Assembly: GCA_963682175.1 (NCBI GenBank)
Contig: OY821787.1
Coordinates: forward strand, 24,096,501-24,160,500
Reading direction: 5' to 3'
Length of the DNA: 64,000 nt
DNA from: Triglochin maritima
Taxonomy: Eukaryota > Streptophyta > Magnoliopsida > Alismatales > Juncaginaceae
Part shown: piece by piece, positions 10,086 through 20,970 of the stretch
Position numbering within the stretch: the stretch's first letter is position 1
Layout: each line of letters starts with the position of its first letter
Program-made: the position numbers and the translations under genes
The notes under the pieces: generated by a model
Databases searched by the model: none
What the model saw: only the letters and a program-made list of their open reading frames with translations
What the model was told of the DNA's origin: nothing

Positions 10086-12275
10086 TTAAGGTGCGGGGTG
10101 ACCCCCATAACCTCCATGCGAGAGATTGTTGTTTATCTTCCTTCCGGATCGCCTAAGCGTGGGTGGTGGCGAGACCGCTTTCTTTAACTCCGGTTTTACA
10201 AGTGCCACATCCTCTTTCTCTTCTTCCTCCTCCTCCACAAGATCCTTGTTTCCGAGAATGTCGTACCTTCCTCCACTCGTGTGTGACATGAGGCTCATAA
10301 AATCCATACTCTTTGCTACTCGTGTTGGTGAATTCCACCCCACCTACTCATTTGCGAAAGAAGCTAGCCCACCCACATGAGTTTCACCTTGTGGGGTGGT
10401 CCTCTTGCTTTCTTGCATGCCTGAATTTTCGTGACCCCCATTTCCATGGACACTTGTGACTAAATTTGCCTTCCCCTTCTCTTGTGTAGGATGTTTTGGC
10501 CCCCTGGTTCTCCTAGTAGTGTCTTCTAGAGTTGCCTCTCCCAAGGAGAGCAACTCTTCTTTACCCATAATTCGTGGGTACCTCTCTTGCAAAATGCCCT
10601 CTTGTTCTCCCCTCCTCTTCTTGCTTTCTGAAATTTGTTCCCGAAGAGAAGGATAGGTGCCAATCTCCCTCTCAATTCGTGGGGGACTTGCTTTCTAAAG
10701 GCCCTCTTGCTCCTTCCTTTAAGTGAGGTGCTATCTGATAATTTTCCCCGAAGAGGAGTCAAGTGGTCCAGCTCCCTCTCTTTTGCAACCAAAATAGGAG
10801 CCTCCTCATGCCCATTCAAATCTAGAGCACTCAAGTCTCTCCCCATTGGCTCTTCCCGAAATAGAACAAACACTTTCCACTCCCACTTCCCTTTGCTGTT
10901 TTTGTCCACCACTAGGCTCACCCTCTTGTGCACCCAAAGAGGAATCCGTTGGCATCTCATCCAACATGTCCCCCAACTTAACCCCAAATCAAAGCTGGTC
11001 CTCCCCACATGCTACTTGCATCACGTTGCTCCCTCTCTTAAGAGAGAGACACGCACCTTTCAAGTTGTTGAACTCTCCCTCCACTTGTGCACCCTCACCT
11101 ACCACTCCACATGGCACTTCATGACTTGCTCCCACTTCCACTTCATCACTCCTTCCTTCCACGTAATCATCTCCTCCAGCCTTCCCTTCCTTCTCTTGAC
11201 CTCTAGCTGCAAACTCCACCAAAGAAAATTGAGTGCCACGCCTAGACACCTCTAATTTTCCTTCCTTCCCATTGCTCTTTCCAGACTTCCTCCTATCAAC
11301 AATGACCCATCTCTCCTCCTTTCCTTGCTGAGTCTCATTAACCTTGTTTATGGCCCCTCTTCTCAGCTTGCACCGCTCCATGTCATGACCAAACTCGCTA
11401 CAATTCGTGCAATACCCGGGCTTCCATTCATACTCCACATTTACTTTATGTGTGCCGGCCTCTTCTATTTGCACCTCCACCCAACTTGGGTAACTGAAAT
11501 AAGAAGCCACTTCCATGCACACCCTAGCATAGGCAAGTTGCCTCCCCGATGCGGTTTGCTCATCCATGTATAATGGCCTCCCAAGAACACTCACAATGTT
11601 GCTCAACGTTTTTTGAGACCAAAATCGAAGGTCTAGCTCCGGAAGACGAATCCAAATGGGAACTGTGGTGATGTTTGCCCTTTGTAAAGCCACTTCCGGA
11701 GCCCATTCAAGGACCACAAGGGGGCAGCCACGAATGAAGCAATGACCTCCTTTAAGCACACGTTTTCTGTCTTCAGCAAGAGAGAACCGAAAAAGGAGGA
11801 ATCCTTGACTCCTCTTAATGACCTCCAAAGCTCTAGCCAAACCCCATATCTTGTGTAGGTGTTTCTCAAGTGTAGGCAAGTGCGGTCTAAATGCAATGAA
11901 ATAACCAACAAGAACTTTATCTCATCTCTTCAACGACTGAACTACCTGTTGCTTGGAACAAAATGCTAGCTTCTCTCCTCCCTTCTCAGCCGGAGGGACA
12001 TACTCTAGGGTTGTGGACACCCTATTTACAGCCTTGAATAATTCACTCCACTTCCTTGGGGGAGCAAGAACACTCCCTAGAGGTTGTGCGGAACCATCCT
12101 CTCCTTCATCTCCAAGAGATGAGGATGAGACTTGCAATGGTGGTGGATGGAGACCCATAAACGTGCCACAACCTCCATCTTCTATGCGCAAATGAGTAGA
12201 ACTATGCTTGGGATCCATTTTGGGGCAAAAAACCAAGAGATTTGGTGGAAGAAAAATTGGAAACCCTAGGAACAC
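10086..12275 (-). pseudogene. LINE ORF1 (DUF4283 / CCHC nucleic-acid-binding protein), broken
   Basis: RNA-binding chaperone-like protein of plant L1 elements. A first frame (11922-12275) gives a 117-residue N-terminus with stop near 11922. The next frame (10989-11879) holds the DUF4283-like core (PTLEKHLHKIWGLARALEV, 'GFLLFRFSLAEDRKRVL', 'PIWIRLPELDLRFWS') and an intact zinc knuckle CTNCSEFGHDMERC (C-X2-C-X4-H-X4-C) near residues 170-183. The C-terminal tail is split over further frames at 10526-11008, 10344-10592 and 10086-10343; the last includes MSHTSGGRYDILG, a typical ORF1 tail motif. A short internal duplication (KRAFRKQ/KRAFCKR with HEL) lies around 10570-10720. At least three frame changes make it a pseudogene. 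Confidence 0.75.
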
Positions 12276-12353
12276 CTAGGTTTTCCATGTTGCGCCACTC
12301 CTTCTCTCTCCTCTCATGTTTTTCCCTCCTTCTCTCCCCCTTCTCTCTCTTCT

Positions 12354-13047
12354 AGTAGAATGCTACCTTCAATGTGAGTCATCTAATAAAATAATTTTCC
12401 ATTGTTTTGTTCTTATGTTGGTTCTTTATGCATGCTTAGCTTAGTTTTATTTCTTTGATTTTAGGCTAAAGTAGTTAGAATGTTTCTTTTCTTCTTTAGT
12501 TTAATTGTTAGAGTAATGTGTAGTAAGTAGATCCATCCCCCTTTGGGGGTGGAGATGATGTTCATACATGTATTAAAGAATGGATATGAATACTACACTT
12601 GATGGGTTTTGCCACACATCTTAGAAACCTCCCATGCTTGTTCAGGTTCTGAAATAACCAGCTTGTGTATATGAATGTTAATCAACTAGGTTAGTGAATG
12701 GATTGATAGGTTTTGCCATAACCTTTAGACACTTCCTACGCATGAAAACACTACCTACATTTGTGCCTATAGAATGCATTCTTCACCATCTTTTTACATG
12801 TGTGCACACACTCCACCCCTTAGGGGTTTTCCATTTCTAATTTCCAGCTTTCAATTTCCCTCGCTTTCGTTTTCCTTGTTTGATGCTTACTCGCTTAGTG
12901 TAGTTAGTCTAGTTTAGTGTAATCACAACTTCTTCCCCCCTTTTCCCACTTGCCTTCGAATAAACCAGAGTCTACACACCTCCTTGTGGATCGACCCGTA
13001 TTTCCCACCGCTTCAACACGGTCGTGCACTTGCAGTTAATTAAAACT
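12354..13047 (+). repeat. LTR copy d, 5' truncated, duplicating 6735-7471
   Basis: From TAGAATGCTACCTTCAATG onward this is a near-identical second copy of 6735-7471, differing by a roughly 60-bp deletion (equivalent to about 6982-7030) and scattered substitutions. It continues past the point where copy c stops (GTGCACTTGCAGTTAATT). Confidence 0.7.
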
Positions 13048-13691
13048 TGCATGCGTCATTCATCACTTGTTTCACTTCATATGTGCACACACTGCACCCC
13101 TTAGGAGTTTCCATTCCTAAATTCCAGCTTGCTTTATTAGTTTGTTTGGTTTCATTGTTGCTTGCTTTTGTCGACCTCATTTGTTGCTTACTAGTTTAGT
13201 GTAATCACAACTTCTTCCCCACTTTTCTCACTTACCTTCGAAAGAACCAGAGTCCACACACCTCCCTGTGGGTTGACTCGTACTTGCCGCGTCTTCACCA
13301 ATATCGTTCACTTGTGGTATTTAATACGAACACACATAAACGAACTAAAACCTTTATCACTTTACTCATTGATAGCCTTTTTTAATAATCAAATCATATA
13401 CTCCTAAACAAACTAATTACACTCCACCCCTTAGGGGTTTCTTTTCCTGAATTCTAGCTTGCTATAGTAGTTAGTTTAGTTTCATTGTTTCTTGCTTTCG
13501 TCGTCTTCGTTTGTTTCTTACTAGTGTAGTGTAGCATAGTTTAGTCTAATTAGTTTAATCAACTTCTTCTCCCCTCTTTTCTAACTTCCCTTCGAACGAA
13601 CCAGAGTCGACACACCTCCCTATGGATCGACCCGTATTTGCCACGTCTTCACCGACGTCATGCATTTGCGGTATTTAAAATGAACACATCA
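13048..13691 (+). repeat. Two further LTR 3'-end fragments in tandem
   Basis: 13048-13340 and 13425-13691 each repeat the terminal portion of the LTR family: ACCCCTTAGG hairpin, 'CCAGAGTC-ACACACCTCCC', 'GACCCGTATTTGCCAC' and a terminal GTATTTAA. The second ends GAACACATCA. Between them (13341-13424) is about 80 bp of AT-rich DNA with no recognised content. Stacked 3' ends suggest repeated insertion or unequal exchange at this site. Confidence 0.55.
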
Positions 13692-13704
13692 TCCTCCTTA
13701 TCCA

Positions 13705-15060
13705 CTAGTACCACTTTTGCTCGTATACCAAGTTCACTAGATCAAGTACAGCATTATAACCATCTTTAGTCTTACCAGGTATGTTCAGAAGAGTTCCCAA
13801 AAAACTATCACAAACATTTTTTTCTACATCCATGACATAAATACAATGTCCAACTTCTAAAGTTTGCCAGTGAGGTAGGTCAAGAAAGATGGATTTCTTT
13901 GTCCAACTGTGCTTACCATTTCCACGGTTGTAAGGCTTGCCGAATTCACATTTAATGTTCTTCACACGTTCATGTACTTGTATAACACTGATTACTTTAG
14001 GTGCTTCATTATATTCCTGCTTTCTGTTGAATGTCTTCTTCAATCTATGGTACGGAACATTTATAGGGATAAATCTCCGATGACCCAAATACATCGTCTT
14101 ACCACCATGCACTAGCTACAAGGAACATGTGTTCTCTTCACAACATGGACATGCTTTGTGGCCTTCATGGAATATCCCAAAAGATTACCATGTGCGGGAA
14201 AGTCATTTATTGTGCAGAAGATCATCGCATGCATAGTAAAATCGCTATTGTTGATGAGCATCCCACACTTGCTCACTATTTTCCCATAATTTCTTTAGGT
14301 CATCAATTACGGGTCTCAAGTACACATCGATGTCCTTTCATGGTTGTTTTGGACACTAAATCATTAACGACAACATCATGTAGCGACGTTTCATGCCTAT
14401 CAATGGTGGGAGATTGTAAATAATAAAGCTAAAAAGACCACGAACTATCAAGGCTACTCAAACTACCATAAAAATTCATTCATTCGGTACACAGACCAAG
14501 TCTCAGGTTTTTGTATTCCTCACCAAATAATGGGAAGTCGGAATTAATTTTCTTCCACTTGAGAGAATTTACTGGATGCCGAAGCAACGGATCATTCGTT
14601 TTCTCTCGATTTGCATGCCATGTCACGTTCTTCGAGTCCTCGGAACATGCAAACAAATGCTTCAACCTTGCAATTATCGAAAGATACCACAACACCATTG
14701 CAAGGGGACCTCCTAGTTTTCCATTCTCATCGGCACTCATATTTTTCTTTTGTTTGTACGATAAGATATTACAAAGAAGAATATGATGCAGGTTTTCAGA
14801 GTCACCTGTAAAGAGTATACAATCATTAGGACCGCATGTATTTTCCTATACTACATCCCCATGGGACACAATATCTTTTTAGCCTCATAGACATGATCCA
14901 GAACTTCATTGCTATCTGGAAGAATCTCTTTGAACAACTTCAGTAGGGCAGTGAAATTGACATCACTCCAACCATTTACTACTTTCAAGGTATACAACCT
15001 TAAAACAATGGACAACATAGTGAACTCGGGGTTGGTCAGTCTGAATGGGCCAATCAATTG
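13705..15060 (-). pseudogene. CACTA (En/Spm) transposase TNP2-like, degenerate fragment
   Basis: Cut-and-paste transposase. Three collinear minus-strand pieces follow the TNP2 order. 14851-15057: NGWSDVNFTALLKLFKEILP and VYEAKKILCPMG. 14480-14740: PLAMVLWYLSIIARLKHLFA, VTWHANREK, LLRHPVNSLKWKKI and NLRLGL. 13705-14112: MYLGHRRFIPINVPYHRLKK, IFLDLPHWQTLEVGHCIYVM, DVEKNVCDSFLGTLLNIPGK and TKDGYNAVLDLVNL. Bases 14113-14440 fill the gap with a stop-riddled but recognisable segment (IDDLKKLWE, VWDAHQQ, HKACPCCEENTCSL). The protein is cut at 13704 where LTR sequence begins. No CACTA terminal inverted repeats were found. Confidence 0.85.
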
Positions 15061-15160
15061 GGTGGAGATGATAATGGAGATGGAGATGGGGAAAGAAAAT
15101 GGGGGTTTGCCAGTTTCTGTGTTCGATTTTGGGTTGAATATTAACTATGACAACACATTA
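15061..15160. other. Flank between CACTA relic and element G
   Basis: No recognised content. The last five bases (15156-15160, CATTA) match the five bases directly after the right end of element G (49701-49705), so they may be its target-site duplication. Confidence 0.35.
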
Positions 15161-15414
15161 TAATAGAAACGTGGATAGATCAGGCCTGTGTAAGGAGGCT
15201 GATCTAATTCAAGTTCCAGTTGGCCCAGTCACAAAGGCCCATGCAAAGCATTTTCGAAAGGCACTTAAGGGCCCATTCAAGCAACTTGGGTTCAAACCAA
15301 TTCATGGAAGCTCATAGAAGGACTTCACCGTGAATCTCACAAGTGGATTTCCATAACCCAATTGGGGGAATTAATTCAAGGAATTTTCACAAGAGATCCT
15401 TAGTTTTTTTTACA

Positions 15415-15600
15415 TCTCTTTAGGCTAGTTTCCTTTTAGGCAGTTTCCCTTTTTTTAAAGTTTCCTTTTTGAAAGTTTCCTTTTTGAAAATTTTCTTTTT
15501 GAATGTTTCCTTTTTGGTAGTTTCTTTCTTGGAAATTTACTTATCGAAAGTTTCCTTTTTAAAAGTTTCATTTTTATTAGTTTCCTTTTATGAGACTCAC
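15415..15600 (+). repeat. Minisatellite of GTTTCCTTTTT-GAAA units
   Basis: About ten imperfect units of 14-16 bp (AGTTTCCTTTTTGAA and variants). The paralogous 3' LTR of G has the same array at 48950-49145, so it is part of the LTR. The plus frame there happens to read as a Val/Ser/Phe/Leu-repeat peptide; I do not treat it as a gene. Confidence 0.7.
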
Positions 15601-15654
15601 CATGAAGCAACCCATCCTTTTACCACTGAAACCAAAATGACATGATCTACCTAA

Positions 15655-15840
15655 GCATCCAGCCCATGTGCACTTGTACCATTTGAAGATCCAGCCCATG
15701 TGCACCATCATGACTTGATCTACACAAAGAATCCAGCCCATGTGCACTTGTACCACTTGAAGAATTTGGCCTATGTGGACCATCATGATGTGATCTACAT
15801 AAAAATTCAGCCCATGTGCACTTGTACCACATGCCTCTTC
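15655..15840 (+). repeat. Tandem units containing CAGCCCATGTGCACTTGTACCA
   Basis: Alternating 'CCAGCCCATGTGCA', 'TTGTACCA' and 'CCATCATGA-TTGATCTACA' modules repeat roughly every 75 bp, about 2.5 times. A shorter version is in the other G LTR (49180-49310). Confidence 0.55.
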
Positions 15841-16127
15841 AGTAGTTACCTTTCTTTTGTAAAAGGCATGTTTTCTCTTTGGTAGTTAAGTTTTCTTTGT
15901 AAAAGGCATATTTACTCCTTGGTGGTTACATTTTCTTTGTAATAGGCATGTATTGCATAATCATAAGAGGACAATTTTGAATCTCAAACATGGATGAGAG
16001 TTAATTTCCTCTTTGGTTTTAAGAAGAACTTTTGGAACTTATAGAAATTGTCAATGGTGTTCAAACTTTGACTTATCAATTGAGTCTCCCTCCCTTGATT
16101 GTGGAATCTTCATCATACAAAGGTTCA

Positions 16128-17939
16128 CGATGTGTTCGTTTTAAATAACGGAAGAGCACGGCATCGGTAAAGACGTGGCACATACGGGTTGATCCACAGG
16201 GTGGTGTGTCGACTCTGATTCGTTCAAAGGCAAGTGGTAAAAGAGGGGAGAAAAAGTTGATTAAACTAAACTAGACTGAACTATACTACACTACACTAGT
16301 AAGCAACAAACAAAGACGACGAAAGCAAGCAACAATGAAACTAAACTAATTACTAAACCAAGCTGGAATTCAAGAAGAGAAACCCCTAAGGGGTGGAGTG
16401 TGTGCACATATGAAGTGAAATAAGTGATGAATGATGCATGTAAGCATGTATGTGTGAGTCATGTAAATAAAATAATTCTTCATAATTTGTTTTAATGTTG
16501 TCTTTGTTTTAATGCTTGCATGTTTAGCTTGTTTTGTCTGTCTTAATCTTAGTAGAAGTAATTAGCATGTCTCCCTTTCCTATCTTAATTACCTTAATTT
16601 CGTTTTCTCTTCTTTTAATGAGTAGAGAGTAGTTTCATCCCCCTTTGGGGGTGGAGATGATGTACATATATGTTGTGAAGTTTGGATGTTTTATGAATTT
16701 TTGATTGTGTAGACTTGGATGTTTATATGTTCATCGGGAGTGTTTTAATCATCTACATGTTGGGGGATAATGCACTTCTGATGAATGATGCATGTAAGAA
16801 TGAGAAGTGTCTAAAGATATGGCAAGACTCATCAAAAACCATGAACTCATGTGAAGAACAAAGCTAAGCATGGGATGTGTCTAAATGTTATGGCAAAAAC
16901 CATCAAAACAAAGTTTCTTCAATCAAGCAAGCAAGCAAACACAAATACAAACACATAACTAACATGTAGCATATTCAACAGGAAATTTCAGTCAATAAAC
17001 ATGAGGCAACTAAGCATGGGAAGTGTCTAAATCTTATGGCAAAACCCATCAAAAATCCCCCAACATGTATATGATTAAAACACCCCTGATGAACATATAA
17101 ATATGCAAGTCTACAAAATCAAAAATTCATCAAACGTCCAAACTTCACAACATATATGTACATCATCTCCACCCCCCAAAGGGAGATGGAACTACTCAAT
17201 ACTCATTGAGAAAAAGAAGACAAAACAAAATTAAACAAAGCATGCAAGAATTAAAAGAGAAGACAAAAACAACTAAGAAAAATTATTTTATTTACATGAC
17301 TCACATTACAAGTAGCATTCTTCTACACTTGAGTTTTGATCCAAGGCTTACTCTAAGTAGAGAGAATGCCACCAAGCAATGGGTAAATACAAAGGAGGAG
17401 GAAGAGTTCTATTTATAGCCATGGAAAAAGGTAATCAGGGACAATCCTCCGATGTGGGACTAATGAAACTTCTACAAATGGATAAAAACAACATAATACA
17501 CAACCATGAGAAGACGGGTCGGATCCTGAGCATTTTGAACTGCCAATTGGCTGTCATGGACTGCATTTGGTGGTCACTTTTGGTTGGATTCAACCTGTTT
17601 TCGGTTGTCCTCTTTATTTCTTCACTTATCAACGTGTTGCGCATCCGAATCAAATATTCGAGTCTAGGCCTGAATCTCATTGCAAAATTACTCATGATGG
17701 TGTGGAGTTTCTCGATTTGCTTATTGGTCCTTTTGGTTTACATCTGGATCCTTATCTCTTTCATATCAATCCATAAATCTCGCAACTCAATCCTTTTTCT
17801 TGCGTTGGGTCCTTTTTGTGTCTCTTCTTCTCCACTTGTTTATTTCTAAAACTTAAACATAAAACTCGTTACGTAGCATTGCTTAGGTTCAAAATAGAGG
17901 ATATAAAACATGAATATATGCATGATATTATGTCAATCA
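16128..17939 (-). repeat. Solo LTR of the Athila-like family with GTTCA target duplication
   Basis: A complete inverted LTR from CGATGTGTTCG (mutated TGATG) to ATGTCAATCA. GTTCA flanks it at 16123-16127 and 17940-17944. The uninterrupted sequence is present at 49582-49586 in the other G LTR (AAGGTTCACATCTCA), which proves the insertion point. Inverted landmarks: CCCCTAAGGGG near 16383, 40-bp motif copies near 16795, 16869 and 17011, TATTTATA near 17409, and CCAAT palindrome near 17540. No internal sequence remains, so it arose by LTR-LTR recombination. Confidence 0.9.
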
Positions 17940-18057
17940 GTTCAGATCTCATTATAGGTGTTGGGTTGCAGTTTTTCTTTCATCCAAATCTGTAGTAGAC
18001 CGATCCCATGAACTAATCTAGGGGGTTTAATCACAAGTTGACGGGGTTCGTATCATT

Positions 18058-18069
18058 TGGTACCTGAGA
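18058..18069 (+). other. Primer-binding site of element G (initiator Met-tRNA-like, decayed)
   Basis: TGGTACCTGAGA lies two bases after the LTR end GTATCA; the usual plant sequence is TGGTATCAGAGC. The position is right and the match partial. The leader 18070-18845 holds no gene; it is AT-rich with AAAAAGGAAC runs near 18250. Confidence 0.55.
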
Positions 18070-18845
18070 AAAGGTTCTAGTCTCATAATTGCTTATCTTT
18101 ATTTTGTTTTTTTTCTTTTCTTGTTGTCCTTATCATATATTTATTCAAGCTTTTTTCTTCATTCGTAGTTCTTTCCAACAAAAAAAGACAAAAAGAACTC
18201 ATATTTCTTTTGTTTGCTACTCTAGTTCTAAAGAGGGGTGAAAAGGATCCAAAAAACAAAAAAGGAACAAAAAAGGAACAAAAAAATCTCACCTTTCCAT
18301 TATTGTTATTTTGTTTGCTATCCTAGTCCTACTTTCTAATCTTGTTCTTATCAACTTCTTTTCATATTTCCAAGTTCTCTTTTCTTATAGTTGGTTGTTT
18401 GTGTTCTTGGTTGTTATCATATTAAGTCACATTGTTGTTTAAGTGTGAATTGTTGCCTACAGATTTGTTGCTCGTTTGATTAGTTTTATAAGAACGTTTG
18501 AGGAAATTAAGAGTGAAATTGAGTGCACCTTTCTTCGAGTAAAATACGTAAGTAGAGTGAAGTGATATCCTTTATTTCATACTAACATTTTTTGTAATAA
18601 AAAATAAAAAATTTATCCAAAGAAAGTTATTCTGAAGAGGTAGTGGGTAAGGTGGATACAAAGTTGTTGATAGAGGCCTTGACAAGGGATGGGGAGAATG
18701 TTAAGAGTAGAAGTTGAAATAATTCATGAAAGGTTAGATCGAGTAGAAAAAACATGCTTGGAATAACCTTGTATGAGAAGGGATAGTTAACAATAGGAGC
18801 CATGGTGGATGGTTTACAGAAGCTAGGAATAGGGAAGATAACAAC

Positions 18846-19397
18846 ATGGGTAGTATTAGGATGAAGATTTCATCATTCCAAGGGAAGAATGATCCAGAAG
18901 CATACCTTGAGTGGGAGAAGAATGTGGAGTTAGTATTTTCTTGTTACCATTACTCCGAGGTAAAGAAAGTAAAACTTGCTGCTATTGAATTTTCTAACTA
19001 TGTTATTATTTGGTGGGATCAATTGGTATTGAATCGGAGGAGAAATCGGAAATGTCCAATAGAGACGTGGGTGGAGATGAAAATTGTGATGAGGAAGCGG
19101 TTCATGCCTAGTTACTACTACCGAGAGTTGTTTAAAAGGTTTCAAAGCCTTAAACAGGGAAACCGGAGTGTAGAGGGTTATTACAAAGAGATGGAAGTCC
19201 TAATAATCCGGGAAAACATTGAAGAGGATCGAGAGGCCACGATGGCAAGATTTTTAGAAGGTTTGAATAAGGAAATCCAAAAGGCAATCGAGTTGCAACA
19301 TTATGTGGAATTGGAGGACATGTTGCATGTGGCTATTAAGATTGAGAGTCAACTCAAAAGGGGAGGCAATATCGTGCGAGCCATGGCCAAAGAATAG
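18846..19397 (+). pseudogene. Gag of element G (Retrotrans_gag domain), truncated
   Basis: Capsid polyprotein. It starts MGSIRMKISSFQGKNDPEAY and runs through LEWEKNVELVF, VKLAAIEFSNYVIIWWDQL, WVEMKIVMRKRFMPSYYYRE, 'FQSLKQGNRSVEGYYKEMEV', DREATMARFLEGLN and 'ELEDMLHVAIKIESQLKRGG': the full Retrotrans_gag core in one frame of 183 residues. It stops at 19397 before the usual Ser-rich tail and zinc knuckle. From about 19440 a Lys/Glu-rich segment typical of the inter-domain region follows in broken frames, so protease is not recognisable. The start Met was chosen because homology begins with it; the original start may be further upstream. Confidence 0.8.
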
Positions 19398-19689
19398 CTA
19401 GTGTTGTCCCTTTGACACCAAAATAAGGTTATGAGGATCAAGTGAGATTACAAAAAGAGAGAGTTAAAAATAAAAAGAGTGAAAAAGATAAAAAGAAATT
19501 GAGATAAAAACATAAAGAAAAAGAGATTGAAAAAGCTGAGAGAAAACAAGAGAGAAAAACAAATGTCTATGCAAAGTCGAATGAAATAAGGAGAGCAATG
19601 TTTCTTAATCAGCCAATGATTGTACTTTTGTAGAAAGAGGCATTTTTGAATACTAATCAACTTGATGATGTTTTGCCTTGTTCAATTGC

Positions 19690-20970
19690 TTCTATCTTGC
19701 AGGAATTTTACGAAGTCTTTCCCAACGAAATTCCTAATGGATTACCTCCTACTCGAGGGATTGATCGTCAAATTGATTTTGTACCCGGTGCTACCATTAC
19801 AAACCATCAAAGGAACTAGAAAGGATGGTTAGTGAGTTGATGGAAAAGGGGTACGTGAAAGAAAGCATGAGTACATGCATTGTTCCAATCGTTTTAGCCC
19901 CTGAGAAGGATGGGACATGGAGGATGTGCGTACACTGCCGTGCAATCAACAACATTATGGTAAAGTATCACCATCCTATTCCTCATTTAGATGATATGTT
20001 AGATGAGTTGCATGGTTCATGTGTCTTTTCTAAAGTTGTTTTGAAAAGTGGATATCACTAAAGTAGGATGAAAGCAGGTGATGAATGGAAAACCGTATTT
20101 AAAACAAAATATGGTTTATACGAATGGTTAGCCATCCTTTTTGGGTTAACTAATGCTCCTACTACTTACATGAGATTAATGAACCATGTTTTGCATGCCT
20201 TTATTAGAAAATGTGTAGTTGTCTATTTGTATGATATACTCATTTATAGCTAAAGTTAGAAGACCATTTGATGCATTTACAAAATGTTCTTGAAGTGCTT
20301 AGGGAAGAGAAATTGTATGCTAACCTTAAGAAGTGCACATTTTGCACCGATAAGCATGTGTTTCTTGGTTTTGTTGTGAGTGTACAAGGAGTATAGGTTG
20401 ATGTGGAAAGATTCGGGCTATTCAGGACTTGCCAAGTCCAACATATGTGAGTATTGTTTGACGTTTTCATGGATTTTCTAGTTTTATCAGCAATTTGTGA
20501 AGGATTTTAGTAGCATCGCAGCACCGATAACCGAAGTCATCAAAAAGAATGTTGGGTGCAAATGGGGAGAAGAGCAAGAAAAGGCACTCCAACTGCTTAA
20601 GGAAAAGTTAACTCATGCTCTTTTATTGTCTTTACCTAACTTTGCAAATGCTTTTGAGATTGAATGTGATGCTTTAGATATAGGTATTGGTGTTGTTCTT
20701 ATGCAAGAAGAGTGACCAACTGCATACTTTAGCGAGAAACTTAGAGGGTCTGCCTTAAAGTATCTTACTTGTGACAACGAGTTGTATGCGTTGGTTCGGG
20801 ATTTGGAGATGTGGCAACACTATCTTTGGCCTAAGGAGTTCGTGATCCACATCGATCATGAGTCTTTGAAATATTTCAAGGGTCAACACAAGTTGAACAA
20901 GAGGCATGCACATTGGGTGAAGTTCATAGAAATATTTCCCTACGGCATCCGATACAAGAAAGGTGAGGAG
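19690..20970 (+). pseudogene. Pol of element G: reverse transcriptase and RNase H, catalytically dead
   Basis: Motifs in order: EFYEVFPNEIPNGLPPTRGI and DRQIDFVPGATIT (19700-19805), then a deletion of about 15 residues and a stop. Next KDGTWRMCVHCRAINNI and HPIPHLDDMLDELHGS with FSKVVLKSGYH, where the block A Asp (normally KIDLKSGYHQ) is Val and a stop follows. Then [20 protein letters not shown] and [12 protein letters not shown], where the YFDD motif is YLYD, so one catalytic Asp is lost. RNase H follows at 20497-20970 ([30 protein letters not shown], '[20 protein letters not shown]', [18 protein letters not shown]). The frame is cut by the B LTR at 20971. Integrase is missing. The lineage is chromovirus-like at best; I cannot assign a clade. 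Confidence 0.85.

Larger units (their letters stand above)
7472..12353 (-). mobile_element. L1-type LINE, minus strand, missing its 3' end
   Basis: Reading right to left: a C/T-rich (on plus) 5' leader near 12290-12353, ORF1 with DUF4283-like domain and CCHC knuckle, then ORF2 with endonuclease and reverse transcriptase. The ORF2 C-terminus, 3' UTR and poly(A) are absent: the element ends abruptly at 7472 next to an LTR piece. It is flanked by two overlapping copies of one LTR segment (6735-7471 and 12354-13040), so no short LINE-style target duplication is seen. Loss of the 3' rather than the 5' end is unusual for target-primed reverse transcription and suggests a later rearrangement. Confidence 0.8.
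15161..18055 (+). repeat. 5' LTR of element G, split by a solo LTR
   Basis: Parts 15161-16127 and 17945-18055 match 48709-49700 in order: GGAGGCTGATC, CAGTTGGCCCAGTCACAAAGG, the GTTTCCTTTTT minisatellite, repeated 'CAGCCCATGTGCACTTGTA' units, GTGTTGGGTT with TTTCTTTCATCCAAAT, and the end ACAAGTTGACGG...GTATCA. Without the insertion it is close to 1.08 kb. Confidence 0.65.

Noticed and set aside
7521..12195. Plus-strand frames across the LINE (for example 10635-11255)
   Set aside because: They are shadows of minus-strand ORF1 and ORF2, which carry all recognisable motifs.
20966..20970. AGGAG as a full target duplication of element B
   Set aside because: Only the left copy is present; after LTR F the sequence is TAAAC, so the pair cannot be confirmed.
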